Shown: one piece after another, positions 59,759-64,000 of the stretch
Position numbering within the stretch: position 1 is the stretch's first letter
How the letters are laid out: each line of letters begins with the position of its first letter
Assembly (NCBI GenBank): GCA_002428265.1
Contig: DIUR01000027.1
Span: 248,001 to 312,000, forward strand
Length of the DNA: 64,000 nucleotides
DNA from: Bacteriovoracaceae bacterium UBA6153
GTDB taxonomy: Bacteria; Bdellovibrionota; Bacteriovoracia; Bacteriovoracales; Bacteriovoracaceae
Direction: 5' to 3'
Program-made: the position numbers and the translations under genes
The notes under the pieces: generated by a model
The model's input: the letters and a program-made list of their open reading frames with translations, nothing else
Database searches by the model: none
What the model was told of the DNA's origin: nothing

Positions 59759-60079
59759 ATGACAGATCAAAATCACCAACATGATGAAGAAGGTGGCACG
59801 GCCACTATTACAAAAAAGAAAGTACAACTTCCAAAAAAATACAAAGTTTTACTTCACAATGATGACTACACGACGATGGAGTTTGTTATTTATATTCTCC
59901 AAGGCGTGTTTCAAAAAACAATTGATGAAGCAGAAAGAATCATGTTGCAAGTTCACCGTGCAGGCATTGGCGTCTGTGGCGTTTACACATTTGAGATAGC
60001 AGAGAGTAAGGCGAAAAAAGTTGAAAGACTCGCTAAAGAGCACTCGCATCCGCTTCTTTGCACCATCGAACCTGAATAG
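59759..60079 (+). CDS. clpS: ATP-dependent Clp protease adaptor ClpS
   Basis: 106 residues. The fold begins with YKVLLHNDDYTTMEFVI, containing the NDD and TT-ME residues that bind N-terminal degradation signals, followed by QVHRAGIGVCGVYTFEIAESKA. A disordered acidic tail (MTDQNHQHDEEGG) precedes it. It delivers N-end-rule substrates to ClpA, encoded directly downstream (9 bases). Confidence 0.96.
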   Translation: MTDQNHQHDEEGGTATITKKKVQLPKKYKVLLHNDDYTTMEFVIYILQGVFQKTIDEAERIMLQVHRAGIGVCGVYTFEIAESKAKKVERLAKEHSHPLLCTIEPE

Positions 60080-60088
60080 GAAAAAATT

Positions 60089-62455
60089 ATGGCAAATAAA
60101 CCTGCAAATTTAAAATTAGAAATTATTATCAACTCTGCGGTTGTCAGAGCTAATCTTTTAAAACATGAATATCTGACTCTGGAAATCATGTTTAAATCCA
60201 TGCTTGAAGATCAAGGCGTCAGAAGTATCCTGGAAAACTGTAAAGCTGACCTGAAAAAAATGGAAAAAGAGCTGGATGCTTATATTGCAGCTGACGAAAA
60301 TTTCACTCATCTTTCAATGGACGATATAGAAGAGCTTTCTCAAAAGCAATTTGTAGATGAAGATCTGCGTGAATTGGCCCGTGAAAACGGCATCAGTTAT
60401 CAGCCTGAAATTTCTATGGCCCTTCAAAGGGTCATTCAAAGAGCAGCTATTCACGTACAATCTTCAGGAAAAAAAGAAATTTATGGTGTCAATCTTCTGG
60501 TTGCTCTCTTCAGTGAGCCAGAAAGTTTTGTCTGTTATCTTCTTGATAATCACGGCGTGGAAAAGTTTGATGTTGTTCGCCTCATTGCCCACGGAATTGA
60601 TAGACCAGTCAATTCTGAAGCGGCAGGAATCAATGAGTCCATCAGAAGTGAGTTTGGCGATATGCCTGAAAAGGCAGCGAGTGCTCTTGAAGAGTACTGC
60701 TCGAACTTAAATGAAATGGTGGTTAAAGGAAAAATTGATCCTATTGTAGGACGAGAGTCTGAAATTGAGCGAGTCGCTCAGATCCTGTCGCGCAGAAGAA
60801 AAAATAATCCGCTCCTTGTTGGTGAAGCAGGTGTGGGGAAAACAGCAATTGCTGAAGGACTTGCTTACAGAATTGTTCAGGGAGATGTTCCTGATCTATT
60901 AAAGAATGCCGTCATTTTTAGCCTTGATTTAGCAAGTCTTCTTGCCGGTACAAAATACCGTGGAGATTTCGAACAAAGATTAAAAAATGTTATTAAAGAA
61001 ATTAAGGCCTACAACGAAGTGGGCGATAAGAACCAGGAAGCCATTCTCTTTATAGATGAAATTCACACGATCATGGGCGCAGGTGCAACCAGCGGCGGAT
61101 CAATGGATGCTTCAAATTTATTAAAACCTGCTTTAAGTGCCGGTGAGCTTCGCTGTATTGGAAGCACGACTTACGAAGAGTATAGAAAGTTTATCGAAAA
61201 AGATTCTGCTTTCAGTCGTCGCCTGCAGAAAGTGGATGTCATTGAACCAAATGTAGAAGACACGCAAAAAATTCTTCTAGGGCTTCGTCCGAAATTCGAA
61301 GAGCACCATAATGTTAAGTATTCTAACGCTATTATTAAATTAATTGTCGATCTTGCTTCTAAACATATTACAGACAGAAAAAATCCTGACAAATCTATCG
61401 ATGTCATAGATGAAGTCGGGGCGATGATCAGGATTATGCCAGAAGCTAAGCGACATGTGACGATTACAAAAAAAGATGTTGAAACTGTCATCGCTATGAT
61501 GGCAAAAATTCCTAAGATGTCTGTTGCCACTGATGAGCGCGATAAACTGAGAAACTTAAAGAGCAATTTAAAAATGCTTCTTTTTGGCCAGGACGATGCT
61601 ATCGATAAAGTAGGAGACGCTATCTTACTTTCGAGATCGGGACTTTCTCACGATTCAAAACCACTAGGGTCTTTTCTTTTCACCGGACCTACTGGTGTAG
61701 GAAAGACAGAGCTAGCTAAACAATTAGCACGTGAGCTCGGAATTCATCTTGAGCGTTTTGACATGTCTGAATTTATGGAAAAACATTCAGTGGCAAAATT
61801 AATTGGCGCTCCTCCGGGTTATGTGGGCTTCGATAATGGCGGACAGCTGACAGATATCATGAAAAAACATCCACACGCAGTTTTACTTCTGGATGAAATT
61901 GAAAAAGCGCATCCTGATATCTTCAATATTCTTCTTCAGATCATGGATCATGGCACTCTTACTGATTCACAAGGCAGAGCAACTGATTTTAGAAACGTTG
62001 TTCTCATCATGACGTCCAATGCAGGCGCAAAAGAAATGGAATCGGGCTCAATCGGTATCGGTAAAGGGCTTGGTAATCAATCTCACAAGCGCGATTCAGC
62101 GATAAAAAGCTTTTTCACACCAGAATTTAGAAATAGACTCGATGCAATTGTTCATTTCAACAAGCTTGGTGATGATCAGGTCCTAAAAATCGTCGATAAA
62201 TTTCTTATTCAGCTTGAAACTAAGCTTTCAGAAAAGAATGTTGAGCTAAAAGTGACTCCAGAAGCTCGCGCACATCTTGCAAAAGTTGGGTTTGATCCAC
62301 AAATGGGCGCAAGACCACTGTCTAGAATCATCGATCATGAGATTAAAAAGCCACTTTCTCATGAAATTCTTTTTGGAAAACTCGAAAAAGGCGGCGTTGT
62401 TGTTGTCTCAATCGATGAAAAAGACCAAAAAATCGTCTTTAACTTCCCTCAGTAG
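60089..62455 (+). CDS. clpA: ClpA ATPase of the Clp protease
   Basis: 788 residues. An N-domain of about 150 residues is followed by two AAA+ modules: Walker A GEAGVGKTA near 246 and GPTGVGKTE near 534, with Walker B ILFIDEIHTIMGAG and LLLDEIEKAHPD. GAPPGYVGFDNGG lies in the second module. Unfolds proteins and feeds them to ClpP; the C-terminus lacks ClpB's middle coiled coil, and the clpS neighbour supports ClpA over ClpB or ClpC. No clpP gene is seen in this window. A poor T-rich terminator follows at 62540. Confidence 0.95.
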   Translation: MANKPANLKLEIIINSAVVRANLLKHEYLTLEIMFKSMLEDQGVRSILENCKADLKKMEKELDAYIAADENFTHLSMDDIEELSQKQFVDEDLRELARENGISYQPEISMALQRVIQRAAIHVQSSGKKEIYGVNLLVALFSEPESFVCYLLDNHGVEKFDVVRLIAHGIDRPVNSEAAGINESIRSEFGDMPEKAASALEEYCSNLNEMVVKGKIDPIVGRESEIERVAQILSRRRKNNPLLVGEAGVGKTAIAEGLAYRIVQGDVPDLLKNAVIFSLDLASLLAGTKYRGDFEQRLKNVIKEIKAYNEVGDKNQEAILFIDEIHTIMGAGATSGGSMDASNLLKPALSAGELRCIGSTTYEEYRKFIEKDSAFSRRLQKVDVIEPNVEDTQKILLGLRPKFEEHHNVKYSNAIIKLIVDLASKHITDRKNPDKSIDVIDEVGAMIRIMPEAKRHVTITKKDVETVIAMMAKIPKMSVATDERDKLRNLKSNLKMLLFGQDDAIDKVGDAILLSRSGLSHDSKPLGSFLFTGPTGVGKTELAKQLARELGIHLERFDMSEFMEKHSVAKLIGAPPGYVGFDNGGQLTDIMKKHPHAVLLLDEIEKAHPDIFNILLQIMDHGTLTDSQGRATDFRNVVLIMTSNAGAKEMESGSIGIGKGLGNQSHKRDSAIKSFFTPEFRNRLDAIVHFNKLGDDQVLKIVDKFLIQLETKLSEKNVELKVTPEARAHLAKVGFDPQMGARPLSRIIDHEIKKPLSHEILFGKLEKGGVVVVSIDEKDQKIVFNFPQ

Positions 62456-62539
62456 GATAATTTTTGCCCAATTTTGGCCTCGATCGAAACTTTTTTTCAT
62501 ACCCTTCCAAATTTTTTTTACCCCAAAATATTTTTTTCA

Positions 62540-62573
62540 GGCAGGCCTTAAAGGTCTGCCCCGTCCTTTTTTG
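62540..62573 (+). terminator. Terminator after clpA
   Basis: GGCAGGCC pairs with GGTCTGCC (one wobble) around TTAAA and is followed by CCGTCC and six T, about 85 bases after the clpA stop. Confidence 0.75.
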
Positions 62574-62595
62574 CGCTCAAAAATTTTTTGTGGAA

Positions 62596-62634
62596 AATCG
62601 CTGAAACATCGATGAATAAAGCATTTCAGCGATT
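62596..62634. promoter_or_regulatory. Perfect 11-base inverted repeat upstream of the histone-like gene
   Basis: AATCGCTGAAA (62596-62606) pairs with TTTCAGCGATT (62624-62634) over a 17-base loop. No T-run follows. It lies in the 387-base gap between clpA and the histone-like gene, about 150 bases before that gene's promoter; the rest of the gap is A/T-rich and shows no gene. Confidence 0.5.
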
Positions 62635-62781
62635 GTTCGAGAGGAGAATTGAGCTGTCAAAAAAATGAGAAGATGATCGTTTGAAGACTTCGCGGGCCAG
62701 CTTTTGATCAATAAAGTGAAAAAAAAAATTAAAGGAATAAAAAAAAAATACGAAAAATAAAACATACATGTAACTTTTTGT

Positions 62782-62810
62782 TTGCACGAAAATAAAAAAA
62801 TGTTTATTCT
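62782..62810 (+). promoter_or_regulatory. Promoter of the histone-like gene
   Basis: TTGCAC (62782-62787) and TATTCT (62805-62810) are separated by 17 bases and lie 32 bases before the ATG, with a strong ribosome site between. Confidence 0.55.
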
Positions 62811-62842
62811 GTATGAAAGAATAAAAACTTTTGGAGGGTTTT

Positions 62843-63013
62843 ATGGCTGTTAAGAAAGCAACAAAAAAGGCTGCTAAGAAAGTAGCAAAGAAAGCAACTA
62901 AGAAAGCTGTAGCGAAAAAAGCTACAAAGAAAGTAGCAAAGAAAGCGACTAAAAAAGTTGCTAAGAAAGCTGCGAAAAAAGCTACTAAGAAAGCTGCTGC
63001 TAAGAAAGCTTAA
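62843..63013 (+). CDS. Histone H1-like Ala/Lys-repeat protein
   Basis: 56 residues made almost only of Ala, Lys, Thr and Val in a repeating KKATKKVAKKA pattern, the hallmark of histone H1 C-terminal-like nucleoid proteins (PF07382-type). It should bind and compact DNA nonspecifically. ATG at 62843 follows GGAGGG with 5-base spacing; an upstream in-frame TTG at 62831 overlaps that site. Strong ribosome site, own promoter and terminator suggest high expression, apt for a compacted attack-phase nucleoid. Confidence 0.9.
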   Translation: MAVKKATKKAAKKVAKKATKKAVAKKATKKVAKKATKKVAKKAAKKATKKAAAKKA

Positions 63014-63032
63014 TTAATTAAGTGATCTAGTT

Positions 63033-63061
63033 AAAAAAGGGACCTTCGGGTCCCTTTTTTA
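63033..63061 (+). terminator. Terminator after the histone-like gene
   Basis: GGGACC and GGTCCC pair around a TTCG tetraloop, with six A before and seven T after. Confidence 0.95.
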
Positions 63062-63228
63062 TTTGTGCCGACCGAATCTTTTTCTTCCAAATATCTTAAA
63101 ACACATCGCTAACCCCTAAATAATTCATTCATTTACAAGACATTCACGTGACAATCACACGCGGTACTGCTACTTTCCATCCACATTTTAAATTCTAGAG
63201 CAATAAGGCTTTTTAACAGGGTAAACTT

Positions 63229-64000
63229 ATGGCATCAGCATCAGGTCTTGGAACTAGAGGCGACGGTCCTCGCGAAATTATCACAATCGATCCAGTTACT
63301 GGCGAAAAAATGGTCACTATGGGGGACTTAACTTTCCCTCCACGTAAAGTTTGGATGAAAACTTTTGGCTGTCAGATGAATTATCACGATTCAGATAGAA
63401 TCGCGGCCCACCTTAAAGACTTAAACTTCACAAAAACGGAAGAGCTAGAAGAAGCCGACATGGTTTTATTCAACACGTGTGCGGTTAGAGACCTTTCTAA
63501 CAATAAGTTTTACTCACAATTGGGTGAAATAAAGCACGCAAAGAAAAAAAAGAACGGACTTGTGGTCGGAATCGGCGGTTGCGTGGCCCAAACTGAAGGA
63601 AAGGAGCTGGTAAAAAAATATCAGCATCTGGATTTTGCTTTTGGAACTGACGTTATCGATACGATCAACGATATGGTCTTCAGAGTTTATGCCGGTGACT
63701 CAAAATTCACGATCAATTCATGGGACCGCTCAGAAAACTTTTCAATTGAAACGAAAGTCTCAGCAGACTCACCACAGGCCTTCGTAAACATCATTAAAGG
63801 CTGTAATAAGTATTGTACCTACTGTATCGTCCCTTACACTCGCGGTAAGGAGAGAAGCCGTCTAATGGCCGAAGTTGTAGAGGACGTAAGAAAGCTGGTG
63901 AAGTATCAGGGGATTCAAGAAGTGACTCTTCTTGGCCAGAACGTAAACTCGTATGGAAAAGAAAACGGCGAGAGCTTAGCGGAGCTGATTACTGAGCTTG
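63229..64000 (+). CDS. miaB: tRNA-2-methylthio-N6-isopentenyladenosine synthase MiaB (3' truncated by window)
   Basis: 257 codons are visible before the window ends. A radical-SAM methylthiotransferase that adds the 2-methylthio group to i6A37 of tRNA. The N-terminal 4Fe-4S cluster Cys are Cys48 in FGCQMN, Cys84 in NTCAVR and Cys118 in GGCVAQ; the radical-SAM CxxxCxxC is in KGCNKYCTYC (Cys192, 196, 199), followed by LLGQNVNSYG typical of MiaB. About 40 residues (MASASGLGTRGDGPRE and on) precede the usual start. AGGG lies about 7-8 bases before the ATG. Confidence 0.96.
   Translation, partial: MASASGLGTRGDGPREIITIDPVTGEKMVTMGDLTFPPRKVWMKTFGCQMNYHDSDRIAAHLKDLNFTKTEELEEADMVLFNTCAVRDLSNNKFYSQLGEIKHAKKKKNGLVVGIGGCVAQTEGKELVKKYQHLDFAFGTDVIDTINDMVFRVYAGDSKFTINSWDRSENFSIETKVSADSPQAFVNIIKGCNKYCTYCIVPYTRGKERSRLMAEVVEDVRKLVKYQGIQEVTLLGQNVNSYGKENGESLAELITEL

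Noticed and set aside
61171..61566. 131-codon minus-strand frame inside clpA
   Set aside because: Antisense to conserved AAA+ sequence; no start context.
60089..62455. ClpB or ClpC instead of ClpA
   Set aside because: No ClpB-type middle coiled coil between the AAA+ modules, and clpS lies directly upstream.
62577..62765. 62-codon minus-strand Phe-rich frame between clpA and the histone-like gene
   Set aside because: Composition follows the local A/T bias; it crosses the perfect hairpin and has no ribosome site.
1..64000. CRISPR arrays, tRNA or rRNA genes, intact transposases
   Set aside because: No regularly spaced direct repeats, no tRNA-like cloverleaf noticed in the gaps and no transposase frame were found by reading.

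Overview
The window looks like a chromosomal stretch from a low-GC (roughly 40 percent by eye) Gram-negative predator-type bacterium of the Bdellovibrionota, most likely the Bacteriovorax/Peredibacter branch. The main reasons are many lineage-restricted secreted proteins and lipoproteins, a ribosomal block rpsF/rpsR - DUF2232 - rplI - dnaB, a short Ala/Lys histone-like protein, and an lptC-lptB-rpoN-hpf block. This assignment is inferred from gene content, not from a marker tree.

Layout. 1-1.5 kb: the end of an unidentified gene, a lipoprotein and a cyclophilin. 1.5-6.4 kb, mostly minus strand: recJ, a zinc-ribbon protein, a secreted Met/Gln-rich protein, an exported alpha/beta hydrolase and a small exported protein. 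6.6-12.5 kb: a lipoprotein, then a minus-strand group of a 1172-residue exported protein built of about a dozen Cys-pair repeats, a receiver-like protein without its phospho-Asp, and isocitrate dehydrogenase. 12.7-14.8 kb: two tandem paralogous Gly-rich lipoproteins. 14.9-22.2 kb: an exported caspase-fold-like protein, a 1030-residue exported protein of unknown fold and a large subtilisin-like protease; the last two abut. 22.3-27.2 kb: a fused S6-S18 ribosomal protein, DUF2232 membrane protein, L9 with a long tail, DnaB and PabB. 27.3-36.3 kb: a small protein behind a strong promoter, RluA-type pseudouridine synthase, WYL protein, YciB-like protein, AlkB-like dioxygenase, DAHP synthase-chorismate mutase, two methyltransferases and Kup. 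36.3-46.6 kb: proline iminopeptidase, DNA polymerase II, BrkB/YihY, YggT, FtsB-like protein, DUF192, AspS, ZIP transporter and Dps.

46.7-49.6 kb is an accessory islet: a truncated Rhs core with unusual base use, two small orphan genes, and a hipBA toxin-antitoxin pair with palindromic operators. 49.6-64 kb returns to core genes: RDD protein, mutS, an LptC protein carrying an extra LptA-like domain, lptB, rpoN, hpf, a UshA-like nucleotidase, a lipoprotein with a metzincin zinc signature, clpS-clpA, a histone-like protein and the 5' part of miaB.

The points most worth checking are the S6-S18 fusion, the exported protease locus at 14.9-22.2 kb, the Cys-pair repeat protein with its pseudo-receiver neighbour, the LptC-LptA fusion, and a recurring intergenic GTCTAAA/TTTAGAC palindrome. 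No tRNA, rRNA, CRISPR array or intact transposase gene was seen.
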